Source: Haloarchaeobius sp. FL176
GTDB lineage: Archaea; Halobacteriota; Halobacteria; Halobacteriales; Natrialbaceae
Length of the DNA stretch: 64,000 bases
Assembly (NCBI RefSeq): GCF_024609245.1
Contig: NZ_JANJYH010000003.1
Location: forward strand, 186,001-250,000
Direction of reading: 5' to 3'
A program made the translations under genes and the position numbers. The stretch's first letter is position 1; each line of letters opens with the position of its first letter. Positions 35,365 through 43,566 of the stretch are shown here, in pieces. The notes under the pieces are model-generated. The model was not told the DNA's origin. It did no database searches and saw only the letters and a list, made by a program, of their open reading frames with translations.

Positions 35365-35388
35365 GCGCGGTCGTCGCGAGTCGCTCTT

Positions 35389-36693
35389 CTAGAAGTCACC
35401 CAGCGAACTCTGGACGCCGGCGACGAGGTCCGACTTCCGGCGGAGCCGGTTGTATGAGACGGGGAGCCGCTGTGCGATGGTGCGGACCGCACCGTGGAAC
35501 GTCTCCGCCTCGCCGTGCTCGCCGGCGAGCGAGTCGTCCAGGGCGTCCTCGTCGACACTGTGCCACGGCGTCCCGTCGAAGGCGTTCCGGACGCTCTCGC
35601 GCACCTGCCAGACGCCGACGGGCGCCCAGTAGTCGTCGCTGACCTCCCGGAGCACGAGGCATTTCGCCTGCCGGCCGCGCTCTGCGAGGTGTTCGAGGAC
35701 GCCGAGGCGGCTGGCGTAGTACGCACCGGCGGTCTCGTCGACGTAGCCGGTGCGGCCCTCGTATCCCTCCGAGGCACTCCCCATCCAGATGTCGCCGGTC
35801 GGGTCGGGGTTCCAGACGCTCCCCGGCGCCTTCATCTCGACGAGTTCGAACTCCCACTGCCCGGGCGCGAGGACGACCCAGAAGCGGTTGCCCATGTACT
35901 CGTTCATCCGGACCTCGACGCTGTCGACGCTCGGGGCGTGCCGGAGCTGACCGCGGAGGTACTGGCCGATGGTGTCGTCGACCGCCGTGATGGACCAGCG
36001 CGTCGGGACGAGCCGGCGGTTCTCGCCCTGGCCGAGCGCGCCAGCGGAGAGGACGCGGTTGATGTCGTACACGTCGAGGCCGCGCCGGTAGAGGTACGTC
36101 ATCGCCCCCTGGGCCTGCCAGTCGTCGTCCTCCAGCGTCTTCTTCACCGGACGGGGGACGTAGGGGTTCTCGGTGAGGTCGACGGAGGTGGCGCTGGCGC
36201 TCGGGCCGGTCGGCGTCGCCACGCCCTCGCCTACGTCGAGGTCGAGGTCGAGTTTGCCGTCGAGGCCGATCTCGACGTCCACGGGGTCGCCCGCGATGGC
36301 GACCTCGCGCTGGACGCCGACGAAGCCGTCCCAGACGTCCTCGACGTTGACGTTCGCGCGCCGACGGGAGTTGAGCAGGCCGGTGCGCCGCTCGACGACG
36401 TCACCGACGCCGAGGCCCTGCTGGTACCACTGACCGTCGGTGACGAAGTCGGTCGGGTCGCCCTCCGCGACGGGCGAGAGCAGTCCGGTCGAGACGTTGG
36501 GGTAGTTCGTCCGGCCGACGAAGATGGAGGGTGCCGTCGCTCCGTACAGCGAGTCGCCCTGTACCGTCTCCTCGAACCGCGACTGGAAGTCCTCCAGGTA
36601 CTCGGTGATGGCGTAGGACTTCTCCTCGGCGAGCTGCCGACGGCGGGCCGACTCGTCGGGTTCCATCCCCTCGATGTAGTCGTCGAGCCGCAT
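35389..36693 (-). CDS. nreA: DNA repair protein NreA
   Basis: A 434-residue archaeal NreA-family protein linked to repair of DNA cross-link and mitomycin damage through PCNA. Conserved blocks include SIFVGRTNYPNVSTGLLSP near the N-terminus, LLNSRRRANVNVED, RWSITAVDDTIGQYLR and the WEFELVEMKAPGSVW stretch. The last residues, QSSLGDF, form a PCNA-interacting (PIP) box, the hallmark of this family. It lies alone, convergent with the DUF302 gene; its stop sits in a TTCTAGAA palindrome. Confidence 0.92.
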   Translation of the reverse strand: MRLDDYIEGMEPDESARRRQLAEEKSYAITEYLEDFQSRFEETVQGDSLYGATAPSIFVGRTNYPNVSTGLLSPVAEGDPTDFVTDGQWYQQGLGVGDVVERRTGLLNSRRRANVNVEDVWDGFVGVQREVAIAGDPVDVEIGLDGKLDLDLDVGEGVATPTGPSASATSVDLTENPYVPRPVKKTLEDDDWQAQGAMTYLYRRGLDVYDINRVLSAGALGQGENRRLVPTRWSITAVDDTIGQYLRGQLRHAPSVDSVEVRMNEYMGNRFWVVLAPGQWEFELVEMKAPGSVWNPDPTGDIWMGSASEGYEGRTGYVDETAGAYYASRLGVLEHLAERGRQAKCLVLREVSDDYWAPVGVWQVRESVRNAFDGTPWHSVDEDALDDSLAGEHGEAETFHGAVRTIAQRLPVSYNRLRRKSDLVAGVQSSLGDF

Positions 36694-36833
36694 TCGAGGA
36701 AGATACGGCGAGGACGCGCTTCAATCTGGCGGACAGGCGACACCGAAAACCGCCCGACTGCGACGTGTCGCACAGTCGCTTTCCGCAGTCGGTCCGTGAT
36801 CAGGACACGCCGGGGGTGACCCCGCCATCGCAG

Positions 36834-37759
36834 TTAAACCGTCGCGAGGGTCCGCGCCCCCGCGGGGACCGTTCCGGACTCGAACCAGCCACGCTCCTCC
36901 CGGCGCAGGATGCGGGCCGGCTCGTACTGGCCGAAGCCGTCTCGGACGTCCATCGTGCCGGCGTACACTGTCCCGTCCTGCACAGCCCACGAGATGACGA
37001 ACGACTCGTTCTCGCCGGGGTACGGGTACCGCTCGACGGTCCCGTCGTCGGCCACCTCGAACAGCGCGCCACCCGGGGCCACGGGGCCCCACCCGTTGGC
37101 GCTCGCGTAGAGCGTCCCCTCGTGGCTGTGACTCTCACGGAAGTAGTTGAACCAGAAGTCGCGGAAGTCGGTGTCCTGCCTGAGCCAGGTGCGACCGGCG
37201 TCGTCAGTCCGATAGAGCCCGTTCCCACAGGCGGCGACGTACTCGTCTGCTCCGAGCGCGAGCAGGTGGTGGACGTCGTCGTGGACGCCCGCGGAGCGGG
37301 CAGACCAAGTCTCGCCGCCGTCGACACTCAGGTAGACGCCGCCGGGCTCGATACCGACGGCGAGCCGCTCGGGTGCGTCCTGATGGACCGCCATCGTCCG
37401 GACGCTCGCGTCGTCACCGGGCGCACGGTCGCGCCAGCGCTCGCGGTCGGGGAGCGACTGGAGGGCGTCGAGCTCGCACCATCGTCGGTGGAGAGGTGGA
37501 CGGCAGCGTGGTCGGTCCCCACGTACCACCGGTCACTGTCGGGGCTGACTGCCGTCGCGACCACGGCACCCGGGAACTCGGCGACGTGGTCCCAGGTGCG
37601 GCCGTCCGTCGTCCGGTAGAGCCCGGTCTCGGTGGCCGCGATACAGCCGTCCTCGACCGCGTGAAGCCGATGGATGGTCGCGTCCAGCTGTCGCTCCGGA
37701 CCCGTCCCGTCCTCGTTGAGGGCGAAGAGGCCGTCGAAGGTTCCGACGAGTAGCACCAT
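36834..37759 (-). pseudogene. Frameshifted beta-propeller (BNR/WD-like) protein
   Basis: Two overlapping frames encode one protein. From ATG 37759, MVLLVGTFDGLFALNEDG...TGLYRTTDGRTWDHV...HLSTDDGA is in one frame. Continuation ELDALQSLPDRERW...GGVYLSVDGGETW...NGLYRTDDAGRTWLRQ down to 36834 is in another. The repeated LYRTxDxGxTW motifs are BNR/Asp-box blades, as in sialidase-like and photosynthesis-assembly propellers. The switch falls near 37471-37478 and would be repaired by one added base. It is either a real inactivating deletion or a sequencing error; the two halves are otherwise intact. Confidence 0.8.
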
Positions 37760-37865
37760 CGTGGAGAACATCGGTCGGCCACTCGGTAAGCGTTGTGTCG
37801 CAGGGTCCGGTCAGTCGGGGCTGCCGGCGTGGTGGTCGAAAGAACGGGCAGGTGGCGGTGTGGGC

Positions 37866-38828
37866 CTAGCTGTGGATACCCATCGCTTCGATCTGCTCCT
37901 GGTAGCGGTTCCGGATCGTGACCTCCGTCACCTGTGCCACGTCGGCGACTTCGCGCTGCGTCTTCTTCTCGTTGCACAGCAGCGAGGCCGCGTAGATCGC
38001 GGCGGCGGCGTAGCCGGTCGGCGACTTGCCGGAGAGCAACCCCTTCTCGGCGGTCGTCTCGATAATCTCGTTGGCCTTGGTCTGTACTTCTTCGGAGAGT
38101 TCGAGTTCGGAGCAGAAACGGGGGACGTACTTCTTCGGGTCGACGGGGCGCATCTCCAGGCCGAGTTCCTGGGAGATGTATCGGTACGTGCGCCCGATCT
38201 CCTTCCGCTCTACCCGCGAGACCTCCGAAATCTCCTCGAGACTGCGCGGGATACCCTCCTTTCGGCAGGCGGCGTAGAGGGCGCTCGTCGCGACGCCTTC
38301 GATGGAGCGGCCACGGATGAGGTCCTCGTTGAGCGCACGCCGGTAGATGACCGACGCGACCTCGCGGACCGAGCGTGGGACGCCCAGTGCGCTGGCCATC
38401 CGGTCGATCTCGCTGAGCGCGAACTGCAGGTTCCGCTCCCCCGCGTCCTTGGTTCTGATGCGTTCCTGCCACTTGCGGAGCCGGTGCATCTGGCTCCGCT
38501 TCTTCGAGGAGATAGAACGGCCGTACGCGTCCTTGTCTTTCCAGTCGATGGTCGTCGTCAACCCCTTGTCGTGCATCGTCTGCGTTGTCGGGGCTCCGAC
38601 GCGAGACTTCTCCTGGCGCTCCTGGTGGTTGAACGCTCGCCACTCCGGACCGGGGTCGATCTTCTCCTCCTCGACGACGAGCCCGCAGTCGTCGCAGACG
38701 AGTTCGCCCCTGTCGGAACTCTTGACCAGGTTCTCGGAACTGCATTCGGGACACTCCCTCACTCCCTCCTGCTCGTCCGACGTCTCGGTCTCGGTTTCTC
38801 GCTCCCGCTGGCGGGTGGACCGTGTCAT
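37866..38828 (-). CDS. tfb: Transcription initiation factor B
   Basis: A 320-residue TFB (TFIIB homologue) that bridges TBP, the BRE and RNA polymerase. It has an N-terminal zinc ribbon ([13 protein letters not shown]...CDDCG), the B-reader/linker ([22 protein letters not shown]) and two cyclin repeats, the second ending in the BRE-reading helix-turn-helix [20 protein letters not shown]. Haloarchaea carry several tfb paralogues that form regulatory networks; which one this is cannot be said. ATG 38828 is preferred; the AT-rich stretch 38832-38864 is its promoter. Confidence 0.95.
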   Translation of the reverse strand: MTRSTRQRERETETETSDEQEGVRECPECSSENLVKSSDRGELVCDDCGLVVEEEKIDPGPEWRAFNHQERQEKSRVGAPTTQTMHDKGLTTTIDWKDKDAYGRSISSKKRSQMHRLRKWQERIRTKDAGERNLQFALSEIDRMASALGVPRSVREVASVIYRRALNEDLIRGRSIEGVATSALYAACRKEGIPRSLEEISEVSRVERKEIGRTYRYISQELGLEMRPVDPKKYVPRFCSELELSEEVQTKANEIIETTAEKGLLSGKSPTGYAAAAIYAASLLCNEKKTQREVADVAQVTEVTIRNRYQEQIEAMGIHS

Positions 38829-38831
38829 CGC

Positions 38832-38864
38832 ACTTTTATAGTAGTATATCCCAAACACTTAAAC
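38832..38864 (-). promoter_or_regulatory. AT-rich tfb promoter with several TATA-like boxes
   Basis: Within 33 bases there are three overlapping candidates on the coding strand: TTTAAGTG, GGGATATAC and CTATAAAAG. Only the first two lie far enough from ATG 38828 to start a leaderless transcript. The third may allow internal initiation or binding of another factor. Confidence 0.45.
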
Positions 38865-38970
38865 CCTCGGTGGATATCTGTCGGCTGTTACGGGGACACA
38901 ACCCGGTGGAACGAAAGTAATCGCACGACTGCGTGATGTGGTTTTATCTGACACAAAATCGGAATCAGAA

Positions 38971-38980
38971 CCGTTATACC
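38971..38980 (+). promoter_or_regulatory. rnhA TATA-like box
   Basis: CCGTTATACC is centred 28 bases before ATG 39004, which supports 39004 over the in-frame start at 38938. Confidence 0.5.
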
Positions 38981-39003
38981 CGAGGTTCGGTGACCTTCGG
39001 TCA

Positions 39004-39597
39004 ATGCCGGTCATCGAGTGCGACGTCGAGGCGGCCCGCGAGACCCTGGAGGCTGCCGGGGCCACGGTCACCGAGGGGAACACCGACCACGAGCGCTGGC
39101 GGGCGGAGTACGGGGATGCCTCCGCCGTCGCGTACGACGAAAAGGTCGTCATCCAGGGGGGCCGCCCGGCGGACATCGAGGCCCTCCTCACTGACGGGAG
39201 CGGCCGCGCCCACTGCTACTTCGACGGTGCGTCACGCGGGAACCCCGGTCCGGCCGCCGTCGGCTGGGTCGTCGTGACGAGCGACGGTATCGCCGCCGAG
39301 GGTGGCGAGCGTATCGGGAACGCGACGAACAACCAGGCCGAGTACGAGGCGCTCCTGCGGGTGCTCGAGGTCGCCGTAGACTACGGCTACGACGAGGTCG
39401 AGATCCGTGGAGACTCCGAACTCATCGTCAAGCAGGTGCGCGGAGAGTACAACGCGAACGACCCGACGCTCCGGGAGAAGCGGGTCTCGGTCCACGAACT
39501 GCTGTCGAATTTCGACTCCTGGACCATCAGCCACGTCCCCCGTGAGATTAACGAGCGCGCGGACGAACTGGCCAACGAGGCTCTCGACGAAGCCTGA
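39004..39597 (+). CDS. rnhA: Ribonuclease HI
   Basis: A 197-residue haloarchaeal-type RNase HI that degrades RNA in RNA-DNA hybrids. An extra N-terminal domain of about 65 residues (MPVIECDVEAARETLEAAG...) precedes the RNase H fold, as in the Halobacterium enzyme. Catalytic acids appear in YFDGASRGNPGPAAVGW, NNQAEYEALL and EIRGDSELIV, with a final acid in INERADELANEAL. The gene starts a two-gene unit with the next one, 12 bases away. Confidence 0.93.
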   Translation: MPVIECDVEAARETLEAAGATVTEGNTDHERWRAEYGDASAVAYDEKVVIQGGRPADIEALLTDGSGRAHCYFDGASRGNPGPAAVGWVVVTSDGIAAEGGERIGNATNNQAEYEALLRVLEVAVDYGYDEVEIRGDSELIVKQVRGEYNANDPTLREKRVSVHELLSNFDSWTISHVPREINERADELANEALDEA

Positions 39598-39609
39598 GAA
39601 GACGTGCCA

Positions 39610-40215
39610 ATGTCAGAGAAAGATAACACTTCGAGTGGTGACATAGCGGCGGACGAGCAGCACGGAACCGAACTTCCCCGGTCGGTCGTCGAGCAGGCCG
39701 AGCGGCTGTCCCGCCTCGCGCGAGAGACCGTCGACGACGCGGAGGCCGAGGCGTACCGCGAACGGCGGGCCGAGCTCGTGGACGAGTTCGACTACGCAGC
39801 GCGCGTCCGGCACGACGACGAGGCGACGCTCGTCTGCCATCCCCAGGAATGGCTCGAGGACGGCGTCGTGCAGATGGACCGAATCGAGGACACCGACCGT
39901 GCGGTGGAGATTCCACTCTCCGGGCCCGGAGACCCCGACGAGTGGCGCGCTGTCGACCGGCACAACCGAGAGCTCGTCGAGCAGGTCCGCGAGGACCACG
40001 GCGAGGTACACGGGCGGAACGCGACGGCGTTCGCCGACTTCGCCGGGAACCACTACGCGAAGCCCGTCGAGTCACTCACCGAGACGGAGATGGAGGAGTT
40101 CCTCGACGAGTACTTCCCGCGCAACGCGTGGCCCAGCGAGGAACAGACAGAAGTCGTGGAGCGGTCGCTCGAACTGGTGTACGAGACGGCAGGAGAACGG
40201 GTGCCCGGGTCGTAG
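39610..40215 (+). CDS. rnhA-operon helical protein
   Basis: A 201-residue acidic protein that regularly follows rnhA in haloarchaea (DUF7108-like). It has an N-terminal helix (PRSVVEQAERLSRLARETV), a strand pair around DDEATLVCHPQEWLEDGVVQ and a C-terminal helical domain (ETEMEEFLDEYFPRNAWPS). The middle repeats the pattern EVHGRNATAFADFAGNHY, reminiscent of a small DNA- or RNA-binding module, but no known domain fits. It probably works with RNase HI; the role is unknown. Confidence 0.65.
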   Translation: MSEKDNTSSGDIAADEQHGTELPRSVVEQAERLSRLARETVDDAEAEAYRERRAELVDEFDYAARVRHDDEATLVCHPQEWLEDGVVQMDRIEDTDRAVEIPLSGPGDPDEWRAVDRHNRELVEQVREDHGEVHGRNATAFADFAGNHYAKPVESLTETEMEEFLDEYFPRNAWPSEEQTEVVERSLELVYETAGERVPGS

Positions 40216-40255
40216 TCCGCCTCCCGCGTCGACCGCAAGAGCCGCAGTTCGGTCG

Positions 40256-40606
40256 TTACTCGAGGATGGCCCGGATGTCGTCCGCACGCTCTTCTTCGGT
40301 CGCAATGTTCTCGAGTGTCCACTCGACCTGGTCCATGACCGCGTCGTAGCCGTCCTCGGTCAGCTCGTACTGGTTCGTGCGCTTGTCCAGTTCGCTCTTG
40401 TCGATGAGCCCGAGCCCGACGAGTTCGTCGAGGTTGGGGTACAGGCGGCCGTGGTTGACCTCGGTGCCGTAGTACTCCTCCAGCTCCCGCTTGATCGCGA
40501 GCCCGTACATGGGCTCCTTCGCCAGAATCACGAGGATATTGTGCTGGAACGCGGTGAGTTCGCGTGCAATGCCCTGCTGACCGGTGACTGTTTGTGCCTC
40601 TGACAT
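40256..40606 (-). CDS. PadR-family transcriptional regulator
   Basis: A 116-residue winged-helix protein. The PadR pattern is clear: LTAFQHNILVILAKEPMYGLAIKREL, then GRLYPNLDELVGLGLIDKSE and the wing TNQYELTEDGYDAV, with a C-terminal dimer helix. PadR regulators often repress their own and a neighbouring gene. The promoter contains a TATA element (40627-40636) and, between it and the ATG, the perfect palindrome ACATTAATGT, a likely autoregulatory operator. It is divergent from ppa. Confidence 0.85.
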   Translation of the reverse strand: MSEAQTVTGQQGIARELTAFQHNILVILAKEPMYGLAIKRELEEYYGTEVNHGRLYPNLDELVGLGLIDKSELDKRTNQYELTEDGYDAVMDQVEWTLENIATEEERADDIRAILE

Positions 40607-40610
40607 GGTT

Positions 40611-40636
40611 ACATTAATGTCATCGAGCTATTTAAC
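40611..40636 (-). promoter_or_regulatory. PadR promoter: TATA box and palindromic operator
   Basis: GTTAAATAGC (40627-40636) is the TATA element for the leaderless start at 40606. ACATTAATGT (40611-40620) is a perfect 10-base palindrome lying where the polymerase starts, so a bound repressor would block initiation. The surrounding 70 bases are unusually AT-rich for this genome. Confidence 0.55.
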
Positions 40637-40840
40637 ACTTCTCAACTATTCGTTGTATTCGCAGCTATTTACGTTTAGTTGTAGTGAGTAAAGAATCAGA
40701 CAGCGTCCAGTTCGGATCGAAGGTGCGAACGGTGATTAGGGGGTCGGTGAGAGCCCCACGTTCCGGCCGAAACCGTGCGAAACGGACCTACGATATCGAG
40801 ACGAAAGGACTTTGACCCGGCCAGTCCCACGCCGGAACGT

Positions 40841-41374
40841 ATGACGAACCTCTGGGAAGACCTCGAGACGGGTCCGAACCCGCCGGAAGAGATCTACGCG
40901 GTCGTCGAGTGTCTGAAGGGCGAGCGGAACAAGTACGAGTACGACAAGGACGTCCCTGGCGTCGTCCTCGACCGAGTCCTCCACAGCAACGTCCACTACC
41001 CCTCCGACTACGGTTTCATCCCGCAGTCGTACTACGACGACGAGGACCCGTTCGACGTCCTCGTCCTCGTGGAGGACCAGACGTTCCCCGGCTGCATCGT
41101 CGAGGCGCGCCCGGTCGCCCTGATGAAGATGGACGACGACGGCGAGCAGGACGACAAGGTCATCGCGGTCCCGACGGAGGACCCGCGCTACGACCACATC
41201 GAGGATCTCGAGGACATCCCGCAGCAGCAGCTCGACGAGATAGACGAGTTCTTCGCGACCTACAAGAACCTCGAGGAGGGCAAGGAAGTCGAGACGCTGG
41301 GCTGGGAGGACAAGGCCGCCGCGAAGGAGGCCATCGAGCACGCGATGGACCTCTACGAGGACGAGTTCCAGTAA
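40841..41374 (+). CDS. ppa: Inorganic pyrophosphatase
   Basis: A family I soluble pyrophosphatase of 177 residues, hydrolysing pyrophosphate to phosphate and pulling biosynthetic reactions forward. The active site is evident: ECLKGERNKYEYDKD, HYPSDYGFIPQSY, the metal-binding DEDPFDVLVL and the DDKVIAVPTEDPRY block. The acidic C-terminus is typical of haloarchaea. ATG 40841 matches the family start MTNLWEDL and has a TATA-like GACTTTGACC about 27 bases upstream. Confidence 0.95.
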   Translation: MTNLWEDLETGPNPPEEIYAVVECLKGERNKYEYDKDVPGVVLDRVLHSNVHYPSDYGFIPQSYYDDEDPFDVLVLVEDQTFPGCIVEARPVALMKMDDDGEQDDKVIAVPTEDPRYDHIEDLEDIPQQQLDEIDEFFATYKNLEEGKEVETLGWEDKAAAKEAIEHAMDLYEDEFQ

Positions 41375-41534
41375 CGACACCGAGGCCGACACAGTTCTTG
41401 GTTTCACCGGTGTATCGGACGACCAGGAAGCGGCGCGACCCCCGCGGGATACACACCGGTTATGCGAGGCTATCGCACGATAAATTATGAGCATGGGTAA
41501 TCTTATCCGGGTTCCTGCCGTAACTCCACCCGTG

Positions 41535-41654
41535 ATGGCTACCAACACCACGACTCCCACGACCGACCACCACGAGGACGACGACGAGGACGCGACGGTC
41601 GGGCTCTCGCACGTCACAGTCGTTCCCACGAACTTCGAGCGGGACGACCGGTAG
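41535..41654 (+). CDS. Possible 39-residue acidic protein
   Basis: A short reading frame from ATG 41535 encoding MATNTTTPTT then an acidic HHEDDDEDATVG run and LSHVTVVPTNFERDDR. The composition is haloarchaeal, and TAATCTTATCC at 41498-41508 is a fitting TATA element for a leaderless transcript. No family is recognised. It fills part of the gap between ppa and the phosphodiesterase gene. It could equally be non-coding. Confidence 0.35.
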   Translation: MATNTTTPTTDHHEDDDEDATVGLSHVTVVPTNFERDDR

Positions 41655-41699
41655 CCGTTCTTGCCGCCATCGACGAGCGCCGGCGGCGCTACAGGTGAA

Positions 41700-41711
41700 A
41701 AGAAGCTTCTT
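41700..41711. promoter_or_regulatory. Perfect 12-base palindrome at the phosphodiesterase promoter
   Basis: AAGAAGCTTCTT is self-complementary and ends exactly 26 bases before ATG 41737, so it overlaps the position of the TATA box. It is a possible operator. Confidence 0.45.
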
Positions 41712-41736
41712 GTATCCATCACCAGTACGGTGAGCT

Positions 41737-43083
41737 ATGGGTCTCTTCGATAGGTTGCGCGGTGACGACGCCCCACGCGTCGCTTTCTTCGGTATCGACG
41801 GCGTGCCGTACAGCCTCGTCGCCGACAACGAGGACGTGTTCCCGAACCTCAACCAGATCGCTCGCGAGGGCAGCGCCGCTGCCATCGAGAGCATCGTTCC
41901 GCCGGAGTCGAGTGCGTGCTGGCCGTCGCTGACCACCGGCGTCAACCCCGGTGAGACGGGTGTCTACGGCTTCCAGGACCGCGAGACCGGTACCTACGAC
42001 ACGTACGTGCCGATGGGCGACGACGTGCAGGCGAAACGGCTCTGGGATCGCGTCCAGGAGGACGGCCGCGACGCGACCGTCCTGAACGTCCCCGTGACGT
42101 TCCCGCCACAGCGGAACGTCCAGCGGCAGGTATCCGGCTTCCTCTCCGTCGACGATATGACGAAGGCGGCACAGCCCGAGGAGCTACAGGAGTACCTCGA
42201 CTCCATCGACTACAACCTCGACGTGAACGCCAAGCTCGGCCACGACGACGACAAGTCCGCGTTCGTCGAGAACGCCCACGAGACGCTCGAGAAGCGCTTC
42301 GAGGCGTTCGAACACTACGTCCAGAAGGACGACTGGGACCTCTTCTTCGGCGTGTTCATGACGACCGACCGGATCAACCACTTCCTGTTCGAGCACTACG
42401 AACGCGACGGCGAGTACAGCGAGGAGTTCCTCGAGTTCTACCGCACGGTCGACGAGTACATCGGGAAGCTCCGCGACGCGCTCCCCGACGACGTGACGAT
42501 GCTCGTCGCGTCCGACCACGGCTTCACCACCCTCGACCACGAGGTCCACCTCAACGAGTGGCTCCGCCGCGAGGGCTGGCTCTCCTTCGACAGCGACGAG
42601 CCCGGAGCGCTCGACGACATCAGCGACGAGACGCGCGCCTACTCGTTCATCCCCGGCCGCGTCTATCTCAACCTCGAGGGGCGCGAGCCGCGCGGCAGCG
42701 TCCCCGAAGAGGAGTACGAGGCGGTCCGCGACGAGCTCAAGGCCGAGCTCGAAGCCCTGGAGGGACCGAACGGCGAGCCGGTCGCCGAGCGCGTCGTCGA
42801 GAAGGAGCAGGCGTTCCGCGGCGACCACGACGCCATCGCGCCCGACCTCGTCGTCATCCCGAACCACGGCTTCGACCTCAAGGCCGGGTTCAAGGGCCAC
42901 GACGACGTGTTCGGGAAGGAGGCGCGCAACGGGATGCACAGCTTCGACAACGCCGCGCTGTTCGCCGACGACGCCGACGTGAGCATCACCGACGCGGACC
43001 TCTACGACATCACCCCGACCATCCTCGACCTGATGGACGTCGACTACGAGCGCAGCGAGTTCGACGGCGGCTCGCTCGCCTGA
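41737..43083 (+). CDS. Alkaline phosphatase superfamily phosphodiesterase
   Basis: A 448-residue enzyme of the nucleotide pyrophosphatase/phosphodiesterase type, without a signal peptide. Metal and nucleophile sites follow the superfamily: FFGIDGVPYSL (Asp), the nucleophile region ESSACWPSLTTG, FMTTDRINHFLFEH, SDHGFTTLDHEVHLNEWL and the late GMHSFDNAALF histidine. The N-terminal MGLFDRLRGD resembles related haloarchaeal proteins. The substrate could be a nucleotide, phosphonate or lipid phosphoester; it cannot be told from sequence. Confidence 0.85.
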   Translation: MGLFDRLRGDDAPRVAFFGIDGVPYSLVADNEDVFPNLNQIAREGSAAAIESIVPPESSACWPSLTTGVNPGETGVYGFQDRETGTYDTYVPMGDDVQAKRLWDRVQEDGRDATVLNVPVTFPPQRNVQRQVSGFLSVDDMTKAAQPEELQEYLDSIDYNLDVNAKLGHDDDKSAFVENAHETLEKRFEAFEHYVQKDDWDLFFGVFMTTDRINHFLFEHYERDGEYSEEFLEFYRTVDEYIGKLRDALPDDVTMLVASDHGFTTLDHEVHLNEWLRREGWLSFDSDEPGALDDISDETRAYSFIPGRVYLNLEGREPRGSVPEEEYEAVRDELKAELEALEGPNGEPVAERVVEKEQAFRGDHDAIAPDLVVIPNHGFDLKAGFKGHDDVFGKEARNGMHSFDNAALFADDADVSITDADLYDITPTILDLMDVDYERSEFDGGSLA

Positions 43084-43127
43084 GCCCTGTCGGAACGTTT
43101 TTGCGACGATTCCACCAACGAACGGTC

Positions 43128-43565
43128 ATGGCGCCGGGCGACGACAGTGACTCCCAGGGAAACGCCTCCGCGATAACCTCGCTGCTCGTCCTCGGAGCGG
43201 GATTGCTCGGCCTCTTCCTCGGCGTGCCGAACTGGTGGCTCATCTTCGTCATCGGCTACACCGTCGTCCTCCCCATCGTCGCTATCCTCTTCGACGAGGA
43301 CGACGGGACCGAGGTGCTCGACGAGACCGACCGTCGGACGGCGAACACGCCGAACGGACGGACCGACGAGCGAGTGCCCGACTCGAAGCGCGACGCGCTC
43401 GAGACGCTCCGGCAGCGCTACGCGCAGGGCGAACTCTCCGAGGAGCAGTTCGAGAACAAGCTCGAGAACCTGCTCGAGACGGAGACGCTGGAGGACGCCC
43501 GTGCCAGAATCGACCGCACTGGCGAGGCGCGACCGAACGACGACCGCGAGCTCGAACGCGAGTAG
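43128..43565 (+). CDS. SHOCT-domain membrane protein
   Basis: A 145-residue protein with two membrane helices (about 14-50), an acidic linker and a C-terminal SHOCT motif (RDALETLRQRYAQGELSEEQFENKLENLLE). SHOCT domains are oligomerisation or membrane-proximal helices found in many prokaryotic small membrane proteins. A TATA-like CGTTTTTGC sits 24-32 bases before the ATG. It is convergent with the CetZ-like gene, one base between the stops. Confidence 0.75.
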   Translation: MAPGDDSDSQGNASAITSLLVLGAGLLGLFLGVPNWWLIFVIGYTVVLPIVAILFDEDDGTEVLDETDRRTANTPNGRTDERVPDSKRDALETLRQRYAQGELSEEQFENKLENLLETETLEDARARIDRTGEARPNDDRELERE

Positions 43566-43566
43566 C

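Noticed and set aside
41381-41470. Hairpin ACCGGTGTAT ... ATACACACCGGT after ppa
   Set aside because: The arms differ by two inserted bases and no T-run follows; it may be a terminator but support is weak.
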